Shown here: positions 18,951 through 27,808 of the stretch, piece after piece
Numbering within the stretch: the stretch's first letter is position 1
How the letters are laid out: each line of letters opens with the position of its first letter
Assembly (NCBI RefSeq): GCF_014133895.1
Contig: NC_050730.1
Span: 1-64,000 of the forward strand
Direction: 5' to 3'
DNA: 64,000 nt
DNA from: Torulaspora globosa
Taxonomy: Eukaryota; Ascomycota; Saccharomycetes; Saccharomycetales; Saccharomycetaceae
Notes under the pieces: model-generated
Told to the model about the DNA's origin: nothing
Seen by the model: only the letters and a program-made list of their open reading frames with translations
Databases searched by the model: none
Translations under genes and position numbers: made by a program

Positions 18951-20247
18951 ATGCACATTGCCAAAGACCAGCGACGTCGATAACGGTTCGAAGGACTTTT
19001 TATTTCTCAGGACGGAAGATAAGAAACAAGCGAACTCGATTAAATATAAGTTTGTGGGCCAAAGAGTATGCGAAACCAGCAAACTGGCTGAGTTTAGCCT
19101 CTCAGATGAAGCAAGCACCAAGGCGGGTTCTTCGACACACGCTATAGGAAGGCCACGCAACTGTTTCATCATCATGCGTACACTAGTCCATAGTGTAGTG
19201 CTGAGGTGTCTCAAGAGATGCGATATTTCTTCACTGACTCACGTATCTGCAATCACTTCACAACTATGGGGGAAGAATGATGGAATATTTCAGCTATACT
19301 TTGAGCTTCTTTCACAATTAGAAGAGCACTGGCATCTAAACATTTATCCTGAGTATCGTTACCATAAAGTCAATAAAATAAGTCGGCAACTGGAGAATAA
19401 GCTCGTGTATCAGAATATGTTAAATCGGATGCGCTTTTTTACAGCATCTTCGCTGTCATCGAAATTGGAAGGTATTCTAAGCTCCGCACGTGCTTCTGCT
19501 GCGGATACTGCCGCTGATGCCCCTGCTGCTCCAGGTGTTCCCCTTGCCGCCGATCCGGTCGGTTCCACCTATGCCTACTCTTCGTTGTCCTCTTATCAAG
19601 ATGGCGTAAACCATCAACTTCCTTCTCGCCAACAAAACCGCCCGGTGACAAGTAGTGTCGAGCCAGCTACAAATCGACAGCTCGGGCAACAACAAGATCC
19701 AGCAAACGTCCCAGACCGCAATCCCTTCAAGACACATCACGACAGATGCTTCAGGCCCAAGAGCATGAAGAGTGATACTAAGAGAGTCCGCAAGCAGAGG
19801 TGTACGGTAAAGATGCAGGGTAACATGTGTGATCGGATCAAGCTTGGCTCGGAAAAGAAGGAACGCCGTGCTACCGCGCACCCTTCGAAGAGACTGAAAG
19901 TATCCGGAGTTACCAGTACCGGTGGTTGCAGATCACCGAAGAGGGATACAAAATCTCTATGTCCTATAACCATTGGACAGAAAGAAGATCCTTGTGAGAT
20001 GGCATTGGATCCTTCTTTATCGGTTGAGAAGTACGGCTCATTCATTTCCCAGCATAACCAAGCAACCGGTTCGCCTCTTCGAGGCGACCCGAGTCGTTGC
20101 GACGTCTCATCCACCGCTTTGGCGTCTGTGCATGCCAGCGCCAAGAACATGAGTTCCCTCGGCTTCGATTCCAGCTCATTGCACTCGAAGCTGCGGTGTA
20201 TGGTTGGCACCAAGCAGCATCTGGAAGTACAAGATCTTTATGTTTAA
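18934..20247 (+). CDS. HMG-box protein, MATA_HMG type (possible a2-like)
   Basis: A 437-residue protein with one HMG box of the mating-type/sex-factor class at residues 73-147. It opens RPRNCFIIMR, runs through HVSAITSQLW in helix 2 and closes with HLNIYPEYRYHKV, matching the RPPNAFILYR..ISxxLGxMW..YPDYKYxPR pattern of MATa2, Ste11 and Rox1-type boxes. Helix 1 to 2 is longer and more Cys-rich than usual. The rest is low in structure: an acidic/polar first 70 residues, an Ala/Ser stretch near 180-200 and a basic, Ser-rich C-terminus, with KRVRKQR as a possible nuclear signal. Such boxes bend DNA. K. lactis and other non-WGD yeasts keep a MATa2 HMG gene that S. cerevisiae lost. No a1 homeobox (WFxNRR) is found nearby. 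A Rox1-like repressor is the main alternative. Confidence 0.72.
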   Translation: MVSAVECTLPKTSDVDNGSKDFLFLRTEDKKQANSIKYKFVGQRVCETSKLAEFSLSDEASTKAGSSTHAIGRPRNCFIIMRTLVHSVVLRCLKRCDISSLTHVSAITSQLWGKNDGIFQLYFELLSQLEEHWHLNIYPEYRYHKVNKISRQLENKLVYQNMLNRMRFFTASSLSSKLEGILSSARASAADTAADAPAAPGVPLAADPVGSTYAYSSLSSYQDGVNHQLPSRQQNRPVTSSVEPATNRQLGQQQDPANVPDRNPFKTHHDRCFRPKSMKSDTKRVRKQRCTVKMQGNMCDRIKLGSEKKERRATAHPSKRLKVSGVTSTGGCRSPKRDTKSLCPITIGQKEDPCEMALDPSLSVEKYGSFISQHNQATGSPLRGDPSRCDVSSTALASVHASAKNMSSLGFDSSSLHSKLRCMVGTKQHLEVQDLYV

Positions 20248-20815
20248 CCTGCGCGCAGATCCACTCGCTCGCCCCTCCTATCCTTCTTTTGGAGCCGTTT
20301 CGCCGTCAGAAGAGGAAAGCTTCAAAAGGGTTGCGTGGTAGAGAATGATACATCTCTCAGCGGTTCAGACCATATCACAACGAGGGGAGATCAATTGCCT
20401 GTTGAATCAGATCTGCTACTAATTTACTTGTGTCAAGAGAAATAGTGGAGTATTGAGCACTCGGGCTATTAAAATGAGTGGAAAGACGCGAGACACATTC
20501 GGTTCAAGAGAGGAAAATCATCAGGATAGCTTTCTAACTGCGCCTGTTTTCCGTCCTCCCCTTTTGGATCACAGATCTAATAACAGATTTTGAATTAGGC
20601 TTATTATTATTATTCCACAACCTACCATTATTATCCATGGGTTTTTATTTCCATGTTATTGTCGCCGGTTTCTTTTTTTTTTTCCTTGGGTTTTCTCGTT
20701 TCAATGATCATCTTCGTCCTCACTGCATGATGGTGGACCGGGTACCAGGTATGTCAGTCTACTGCAGCTCTCTCGGTTTACTGAAAGAAACCATTTTGTT
20801 GATCCTTAGTTTGAG
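20248..20815. other. convergent 3' region
   Basis: This 568-base stretch lies between the 3' ends of the HMG gene and the orphan gene on the other strand. It holds a (TTA)n-type microsatellite (about 20600-20615) and a T10 run near 20675, reasonable 3'-end signals. No gene seen. Confidence 0.5.
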
Positions 20816-22213
20816 CTACATGAACTTTCTTCCCACTAATAATCCAACAGTTTCCACATAAAGGGCTAGCTGTTCTTCGTAGCTACAAAAGCGTTTGAAA
20901 CGCTCCGTCAGATCAACAAACGATATAGAGCCATCCGTTCCAGGCGGCAGCTTCGAAGACTCCAAAAACTTACCTTCCGGAGTGCTCCCCGCCGTTTCTC
21001 TCACACTTTCCATAATGACACACTTACTGCCCAAGTTCTCGAAATGCAGCATGATCTGCCGCCAAACAAAGGGATTTGGTAGCCCGTCAGCGGATGTCTC
21101 CTTTGAAGAATTTTTTGCGCCTGCGCGAAATTCCTTCAGCGTATGATCGATGACATCGAACAATCGTTGAGTGCGGATTACCATGGGCTCCTTCGCAGAT
21201 TCCACTGCTGCCCAACTCATCAGTCTGTGCTTCGATAGACGTGCCTTCTCTTCGACTGTGGCGGTGTTTAAAAAATTGGCACCTTCTGGGTTTATTACCA
21301 TTCTGGATCGTAAGTCAATAAGAAGTCGATCGACGATCACGAAGCGGTCCGATATTTTCTCGCTCCCAGCGTCGCCATCAACAATTCGATCCAGGAATGC
21401 CGGAAATACCCTTTCGCTTGCCAGTGTAAGATTTTTGACAATCTGCCTCGCGCCATCCCTGTACAATTCACTTATTTCATGGGATCGGTCGGGAAACTCA
21501 AGGAGCACTTTTTTCATCTTCTCGAGCTTATGCATGCTTTGACGCTCGCAGAATTTCAATAAGATGTTCCGAAAGCGATCAGATGTCTGCCTTCTTGTTT
21601 CTTGCGACATTCCAGGAACCTGCTCGATTATTCTGGGGCTGACAGGGTTCCTTACGCATTCCAAAAGCTCTTTCTCACTGAGAAGCTTGATGTCTGCTTT
21701 CGCCGTATCATTTCCTGTAGCACTTAGCCCAAAAGCACCCTTCATTTTCGGGCTATCTATTCTAGCCAAGTCCCTGGACTGCTGCTGGATTACCGCCGCA
21801 AAAGCAGGGCTCTGCTCCAATGGCATCTCGTATACAACATATCTTGGGCGTCGTGGACCTCTCCTCCTTGCCACTCTTATCTCCAGGGCAACGTGAGTTG
21901 CGCTTTTAGGATCGGTTTTCCGGCAATAATATTTCCCTTTAGTTCTCACAAAATGGACGTACACCTTGTCCTTAGCAAGCTCAAAAAGTAAGCTGTGTCC
22001 CGTGATGTAGAAATTCGAACTCATGCGCTCCATCTTCAGGACCATGTCGGGTTTGTACAAGCTCACCAAACACCGAATCTTCTCCTTTGATTCATGAGAA
22101 AGGGTCTGGCCTATGGCGAGCTGGTCAACCCTCGGAGAACAAAGGCTCACCAGAAAGCCGTCAATAATGGTAAAATAACCTTCTGACAGAGATATCGCCG
22201 CATACCTCTTCAT
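20816..22213 (-). CDS. unrecognised 465-residue protein
   Basis: I do not recognise the family. The frame is long, starts with a true ATG at 22213 and has balanced composition, so a real gene is likely. Residues 1-150 look beta-rich (GYFTIIDGFLVSL, NFYITGHSLLFELAKDKVYV, YYCRKTD) with a very basic patch ARRRGPRRPR at about 115-124. The remaining 300 residues look mostly helical (SDRFRNILLKFCERQ, KLEKMKKVLLEF, LTERFKRFCSYEEQLALYV). There is no signal peptide, membrane segment or known catalytic motif. It is convergent with the HMG gene and divergent from ATG2, with about 525 bases between its start and that of ATG2. It occupies the place where SLA2 stands beside ATG2 in S. cerevisiae but shows none of the ANTH or talin-like features of Sla2. 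A rapidly evolving nuclear or meiotic protein is one guess. Confidence 0.7.
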   Translation of the reverse strand: MKRYAAISLSEGYFTIIDGFLVSLCSPRVDQLAIGQTLSHESKEKIRCLVSLYKPDMVLKMERMSSNFYITGHSLLFELAKDKVYVHFVRTKGKYYCRKTDPKSATHVALEIRVARRRGPRRPRYVVYEMPLEQSPAFAAVIQQQSRDLARIDSPKMKGAFGLSATGNDTAKADIKLLSEKELLECVRNPVSPRIIEQVPGMSQETRRQTSDRFRNILLKFCERQSMHKLEKMKKVLLEFPDRSHEISELYRDGARQIVKNLTLASERVFPAFLDRIVDGDAGSEKISDRFVIVDRLLIDLRSRMVINPEGANFLNTATVEEKARLSKHRLMSWAAVESAKEPMVIRTQRLFDVIDHTLKEFRAGAKNSSKETSADGLPNPFVWRQIMLHFENLGSKCVIMESVRETAGSTPEGKFLESSKLPPGTDGSISFVDLTERFKRFCSYEEQLALYVETVGLLVGRKFM

Positions 22214-22637
22214 TCTTGCTGTTTTTGCAATCTCGCCAACCCAGCAGCCTTCTTCTGTGTTGCTCAGATATATCAGACTTGATTGAATCCGCTACTCCAT
22301 CTGCCTTATCATCGTAAGGTAAACCCGGCGAAAATCGCAAGGTGTCTAGGTGCAACGTACGACAGAGAAAGATTTCCTTGTTGGGCGGAAAAGCTCCGTT
22401 CCAGCATATGCAGCACTCCCTCCGTACACCTAGCATGAGAGAGTACAAAGCACCCAATATTTGCGCCCAGAGATTTGCGAGGCAGTGCGACTTCTACATG
22501 CTGACTAGGCTCCATTACTATGTCCCCTTCCTTGTCTTCTGCAAGTTTTTTTCAGTTCGCGCGAGGCGGGGCCGAAGCAGATCGTGATTCAGTTTTCAGT
22601 AAGTAAAAGGAGCATCGTTTTAGGGGAACCAGGCGCG

Positions 22638-22703
22638 ATGCAAGACGAGGCAAGCAAGCACAGCAGCACAAAAACCATAGAGCGGAACGCTATTACAACT
22701 TGA
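22638..22703 (+). other. 21-codon upstream ORF before ATG2
   Basis: ATG at 22638 opens a 21-codon frame (MQDEASKHSSTKTIERNAIT...) that stops at 22703, 35 bases before the ATG2 start. It lies in the 525-base divergent promoter 22214-22738, where I see no other feature. Whether it is in the mRNA leader is unknown. Confidence 0.35.
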
Positions 22704-22738
22704 ATTGATTGGACTTTTCTGAGGTCTTCCTTTGCACG

Positions 22739-25700
22739 ATGTCATCCTGGATTCTCCAGAATCTCCAGAAGAGACTGCTTTTGTATGCTGTCCAACAGAT
22801 ATCAATCTTGTCCAACGTGGACATATCCAACTTACATGTCTCTTTGGGCTCCAGCTCGCGGTTTACGTTCGATGATCTAGATTTAGCAGTAGATGAGTTG
22901 AACATTCCTCAAGTGACAGTTGAGAGTGGTACTATCAAGCATTTAGATCTGCAACTGACCGTGTCCGGTGGCGTCAGTATTAAAGGTAACGGCGTTGAGT
23001 TTGTATTGAGACCTGTTGTCCATCAGCACAAGGGTGAGCCTAACACATTCTCGCTGACAAAGAGTATCCAGAATCTGACGAGTTCGATCATGCAGTTTTC
23101 CGAGCCAGGAGCAGAATTGCAAACTGAAGTTGATGCAGCGGAGACTGGCGGGGGCGGGATCGCAAATAGCAGTGGAAGTATCAGCAGTAGCGGCGAAGAA
23201 AGTGAGACGGTGCCAAATGTCGGGACGCTGGAGAATATGAGAAACAAGCTGCTGAACGTTGCTCTCTCGAAGCTGATGATAAGCTTCGAAGATTTGAAGG
23301 TCAGATTTGTACTGGAAGATGACTCAGTCGTGGAAGTATCTTTGGGAAGCTTCGATTTCCAATCGGAGAAGGATGATTTGCGAAATATCGCGCTTCGACG
23401 GTTCACGGTTGGCTTTGCTGAATCCCAAAGTGCCTGTCAGTCACGCAAAGACATGGATAGCTTATTGAATAGTGTCACCTACACTCAGAATGAAGCTGCC
23501 TCTTTGTACATGAGCGCGATGGAAAGTTTGCAAGCTGAGGCAAGCGGTGAGAAAAGCGAAGAAGAGTTGATAAAATTGATAGAGCTGGTTACTTGGGATG
23601 AAATAGAGATCAAATGTCAGGGCCTTTCCTCAGTTGACGACCTTAATTTACGAGACATTGATATCCACGCAAAGCAACTTGATATACAGCTACACAAAAT
23701 ACTGGCGCTGAAAGAACCCGTGTGGGATATGCTAGTACGGAGTGCTATGCATGTGAATCAAAATTCCGAAGGACAGCCAACCTCCTTGGCGGGTTACAAG
23801 AGGTTTCAAAAGGAGCAAAGTTTGTCGGAAATGCTCCAAAAGATTTCGATAGAATTGGGGGAAATCAACTTTCACTTTTCAGATCTTGGATCTCTTTCAT
23901 TGAAGCACTTAAACTATGCGATTTATGAAGGCGAGCGGCAAGAATTCGAGATTGGTGCAGTAGAATTTATCGGAGATGGAATCGTATCAACGACGTCCAA
24001 AGAACCTATTTTACAGGGGCATTTCAAGAATGACGAAGCTTCGGTAACCTTACTGGATAGTCTAGCGATCAAGCTGAATCTAACCGTCTTGGAACAGTTC
24101 GCAGCTTTATTGCAGCGGGGACAACAAATAACCTACTCACTGAATAAGAAAATGCTGATAAAGAAACACCCCAGGCGAGTATTATCGCATGAGCGGAAAT
24201 ACCATATTACAGCTGAGCCGATAAGCCTTACCTTGGTCCTAGGGGAGTACGAGATTCGCCTAAATACCGAAGGTGTCTTCAGCGATCTCTTCCCAACAGT
24301 ATTCAGGACTAATGCCATCACGGTCGAAAGGCTTTCGAGAAATGGCAACGAAATTATTTTACGCTGTCAGGACGTTTCTCTCATCACCTCCAGATCAAGA
24401 GTTCAGCTGAACTATCACGACGAATCCCTGGAGGAATCTTTACTGACTAGTAGGTTTGTCTGTAAGATTGATGATGTCATTATCAAAGTAGCGCATGATA
24501 AACTGAACCGGTTGATTGTGGACACAGAGAAGATAGGAGAGATATTTGGAAAAATTCAACATGAAAGTGGAGAGAAGGTCAAGAAAGAGCACATGAAAAG
24601 AAGCGTCAGGATACTTCAGTCCTCCAACATTATGTATAAAAACACTGAACTGGCAATTTTTGCATTGGTTGTCAATAAACTAACAGCCGAGGTAAGGCAG
24701 TTTCTGAACCAAGATTTCGGTAGCTTAGCTATCAATATCGATTCCATAATGTCAGCAGTTACCGAGGATGGCAATACAACTGCATTTTGTAAACGAATAG
24801 AATGCAATAGGTTGGCGCCCGACATAAACGAAAATGTCATAAAACCCATAAAATTGAGCGATGCAGATTCGCCTTTGGTATATGTTTGTAGAAAGAGTGG
24901 TGGCAAGTTGAAAGTGACGCTGACAAATTTAGCATTCACTTATTACGCTCGATGGTTAGATATCTTCAAAGCGACGACCAAGAACAATAGCAGTCAAAGC
25001 AAACAAGGAGAAAGCAGAAACGATGAACAGCTGGAAGTGAAAGTCCTTGACTCATCATTGATTTTAAGACCATATAGGCTGAATGCAGCTTTGGCTCTGG
25101 TCATTGATCAACTTTTGTGTACGGGCAAATCTCCTTTTGATCATATTAAATGCACACTGAAGAGTGGATCACTGTTGCTCATCGATGACTTCTCAAGTGT
25201 TAAAACCCTGGAAGATAGGCATTGGCCGTCACTCCCTGCATTCTATGCGCGTCAGGGATTCTCCGCTATCGGTCGCTACGAATTAATGAGCGCCAGGATT
25301 AATTCTTCAAAGCCCGCTATCTCTCTGAAGCTAAAATGTCATAATATTGTTGCTTCCCTCTGTGCCGATTCTGCGCACACTTTGACTCAAGTTTGCATTG
25401 ATCTTAAGTATCCCCTAACTTTCCCCGATGATCAAAAGTACAATTACAGCCGAGACCAATCGATTGATACTTTTAAAGACATTGATCTAAACTTCTTCAA
25501 TTCGTCGCATATCAGACAAGAAGTCGACTCTTACAACAGAGGCGAAGAAGAGCTTATTCACATCAATGATGATTGGGAGACAAACGAGCCTTCTTTGAAC
25601 GACTCGCTATCAGACGCCACTAATCAAACGGTGGATGTACAGGAGGCCTATTTGGATGTTGTGCAGGAGCTCAGAACCACTGCAGCTCACGAGAACCAAA

Positions 25701-27361
25701 AACCGATAGATCTGAATTTAGAGTTGGAAATCGATAAGATAATGATAAAACTGTTTGATGGCTATGACTGGAAGTTTACCAGGAAATCAATATCTCGGAC
25801 GATCGATCGAGTCGATCAACAAATGAAAGCATGGAGCGCTGAACCCAATTCGACAAATCAGATGTCGATGACTATCTTTGACTCGATTTATGTTTCGGCT
25901 AACGCCTCCGACACTGTTGACCTACAGAAAAGAGTAAATGACGAAATACAAGGCGAGGACAAGTCACCTATATATGTGAGAAAAGCCAACCTTCATCCTT
26001 CTCGTCATTATAAGGCAGCAGTCCAATTAGACAACCTGCGGCTGGTTTTTAAAGCTTATGATATAAGCGATTCAGATTCCAATACAGATACTTCTGCTGA
26101 GCAGGTGAATGAAGCTGTCCTAACCATCCATAGATTTGATATTATTGACAATGTCCCCACATCTACGTGGAAAAAATTTCTAACCTTGCTTCGACATGAG
26201 CAATGGCCGCTGGATCGGCCCATGGTACGTCTGGATCTTGCCACATATCGTCCTATGAGCTATTTGATGGCAACTGAATTAACTTTAGGTGTTGAATTTG
26301 CACCATTGCGCCTGCATATTGATCAGGACGCACTTGATTTTTTGATAAAATTTGGAGAGTTTAAAGATAGTAGGTTTGAATTGATCGATGAGTACCCTGA
26401 TATTGCTTTTATTCAAAAATTCACGACCAATTCCGTGAAGCTGAAACTGGATTACAAGCCAAAGAAAGTAGATTACTCAGGTCTAAGATCGGGACATGCT
26501 AGTGAATTAATGAATTTTTTTATTCTCGATGGATCAAACATCACGCTCAAGGGAATCGTTCTTTATGGTATAAACGGGTTCACTGAACTAAATGCTGCTT
26601 TAAAGGCAGTATGGACACCTGATATTACTTCAAGACAGATACCCGGCGTCTTGGAAGGCTTTGCCCCGATAAAGTCTATTCTAGCGCTTGGATCTGGAGT
26701 AAAAGCGCTTGTGGGCAGCCCGGCGACGCATTCTATCGAAGATGGGCCGGCAAAAGGCGGTCTAAAGAAGGGCTGCAATGTTTTTGTCAGAACAGCGACC
26801 GGAGACTTTGTTCGGCTTGGTGCAAAATTAGCTGCTGGGACACAAACGGTGCTGGAAAATGCTGAACAGATGCTAGGAGGTGATGGATCAAATGGTAGGA
26901 TGTACAAGTTCGATGAACCAGCATTGGACATGAACAGTCTGCTGGAAGAAGACCAACTGGTCGGCGGAAGCAACCCACAAGTCAAGGGCCGCAGGCCTGC
27001 GGCCTTAGTCATAGATCCCTCGGCGGGTGACGAAGGCGAGCCCAAAATAGTCAGCCTGTATGCGGACCAGCCCCTCGACATCCACATGGGTCTCGAGGAA
27101 GCATATCACTCTCTGGAGAAGCATATGCATCTCGTCTACGACGTCGTGTGGAGGACCAAAGGCGAACTAAGAGAAAGAGATGCCGGTGCTGCCGCAGCTG
27201 CCGTCTCAGTTGCCAAAGTCGCTCCTGTGGCCATAATACGGCCTCTCATCGGAGCCACAGAGGCTGTCGCAAAGGCACTACAAGGAATCTCCAACCACTT
27301 TGACAAGGAGCAGATTGACGATATCAACGATAAGTACAAGTCTATAAAACTAAAGAAGTGA
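22739..27361 (+). CDS. ATG2: autophagy lipid-transfer protein Atg2
   Basis: A 1540-residue protein, close to S. cerevisiae Atg2 (1592). Atg2 is a rod-shaped bridge that moves phospholipid from the ER to the growing phagophore, together with Atg18 and Atg9. The N-terminus (MSSWILQNLQKRLLLYAVQQ) is the chorein-type start that seats the protein on membranes. The ATG_C region near 1280-1380 carries FTTNSVKLKLDYKPKKVDY, FILDGSNITLKGIVLYGINGF and GVLEGFAPIKSILALGSGV, a very conserved Atg2 block, and the tail has the amphipathic GLKKGCNVFVRTATGDFVRLGA. An upstream extension in the same frame starts at TTG 22709 and is not used. It is followed on the same strand by LRG1. It is the first gene of the block collinear with S. 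cerevisiae YNL242W-YNL223W. Confidence 0.96.
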   Translation: MSSWILQNLQKRLLLYAVQQISILSNVDISNLHVSLGSSSRFTFDDLDLAVDELNIPQVTVESGTIKHLDLQLTVSGGVSIKGNGVEFVLRPVVHQHKGEPNTFSLTKSIQNLTSSIMQFSEPGAELQTEVDAAETGGGGIANSSGSISSSGEESETVPNVGTLENMRNKLLNVALSKLMISFEDLKVRFVLEDDSVVEVSLGSFDFQSEKDDLRNIALRRFTVGFAESQSACQSRKDMDSLLNSVTYTQNEAASLYMSAMESLQAEASGEKSEEELIKLIELVTWDEIEIKCQGLSSVDDLNLRDIDIHAKQLDIQLHKILALKEPVWDMLVRSAMHVNQNSEGQPTSLAGYKRFQKEQSLSEMLQKISIELGEINFHFSDLGSLSLKHLNYAIYEGERQEFEIGAVEFIGDGIVSTTSKEPILQGHFKNDEASVTLLDSLAIKLNLTVLEQFAALLQRGQQITYSLNKKMLIKKHPRRVLSHERKYHITAEPISLTLVLGEYEIRLNTEGVFSDLFPTVFRTNAITVERLSRNGNEIILRCQDVSLITSRSRVQLNYHDESLEESLLTSRFVCKIDDVIIKVAHDKLNRLIVDTEKIGEIFGKIQHESGEKVKKEHMKRSVRILQSSNIMYKNTELAIFALVVNKLTAEVRQFLNQDFGSLAINIDSIMSAVTEDGNTTAFCKRIECNRLAPDINENVIKPIKLSDADSPLVYVCRKSGGKLKVTLTNLAFTYYARWLDIFKATTKNNSSQSKQGESRNDEQLEVKVLDSSLILRPYRLNAALALVIDQLLCTGKSPFDHIKCTLKSGSLLLIDDFSSVKTLEDRHWPSLPAFYARQGFSAIGRYELMSARINSSKPAISLKLKCHNIVASLCADSAHTLTQVCIDLKYPLTFPDDQKYNYSRDQSIDTFKDIDLNFFNSSHIRQEVDSYNRGEEELIHINDDWETNEPSLNDSLSDATNQTVDVQEAYLDVVQELRTTAAHENQKPIDLNLELEIDKIMIKLFDGYDWKFTRKSISRTIDRVDQQMKAWSAEPNSTNQMSMTIFDSIYVSANASDTVDLQKRVNDEIQGEDKSPIYVRKANLHPSRHYKAAVQLDNLRLVFKAYDISDSDSNTDTSAEQVNEAVLTIHRFDIIDNVPTSTWKKFLTLLRHEQWPLDRPMVRLDLATYRPMSYLMATELTLGVEFAPLRLHIDQDALDFLIKFGEFKDSRFELIDEYPDIAFIQKFTTNSVKLKLDYKPKKVDYSGLRSGHASELMNFFILDGSNITLKGIVLYGINGFTELNAALKAVWTPDITSRQIPGVLEGFAPIKSILALGSGVKALVGSPATHSIEDGPAKGGLKKGCNVFVRTATGDFVRLGAKLAAGTQTVLENAEQMLGGDGSNGRMYKFDEPALDMNSLLEEDQLVGGSNPQVKGRRPAALVIDPSAGDEGEPKIVSLYADQPLDIHMGLEEAYHSLEKHMHLVYDVVWRTKGELRERDAGAAAAAVSVAKVAPVAIIRPLIGATEAVAKALQGISNHFDKEQIDDINDKYKSIKLKK

Positions 27362-27808
27362 TCATTGTCGCCCTCATGTCCAACTTCATTCTGATTCCGC
27401 CGTTCATCATTACGTTCTTGGACTAATATCTTGCATTATTGAACCCACACCGTATTTTGTTACTAGTTAGCTCGGCGCGATGGCTTTTTCTTTCAAATCT
27501 AAAACAAACGGAGGAGCCAAAAGTAAACAATGAGATAGCTAGACACAATCACTCGAGAAAAGCTGGAGGAGAGTTCAAAAGGTTCCTGGTGGCCAACGGC
27601 AACTGTATTGGAAGCTCATATTGTCCAGAAAGAGCCAGGAACGGATCCCCTTCAGAGAGAGCCCTGAAGAACTGGACGAAGCAAGTTGCTCAGTTAACTC
27701 TGCATCTCTCCAGTTGATACTCAGCGAGGAACCTTTTGTTGACGATTACTATAAGGATCAGAAGGAGGTAGCTCCCATCGCTATAGTTAAACTCGTCGCG
27801 GAGCCAGG
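27362..27808. other. ATG2-LRG1 intergenic
   Basis: The 447-base spacer holds the LRG1 promoter. An open frame (27621-27962) that overlaps the LRG1 start has no ATG before codon 80 or so and is not supported. I see no clear TATA or known factor site. Confidence 0.4.
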
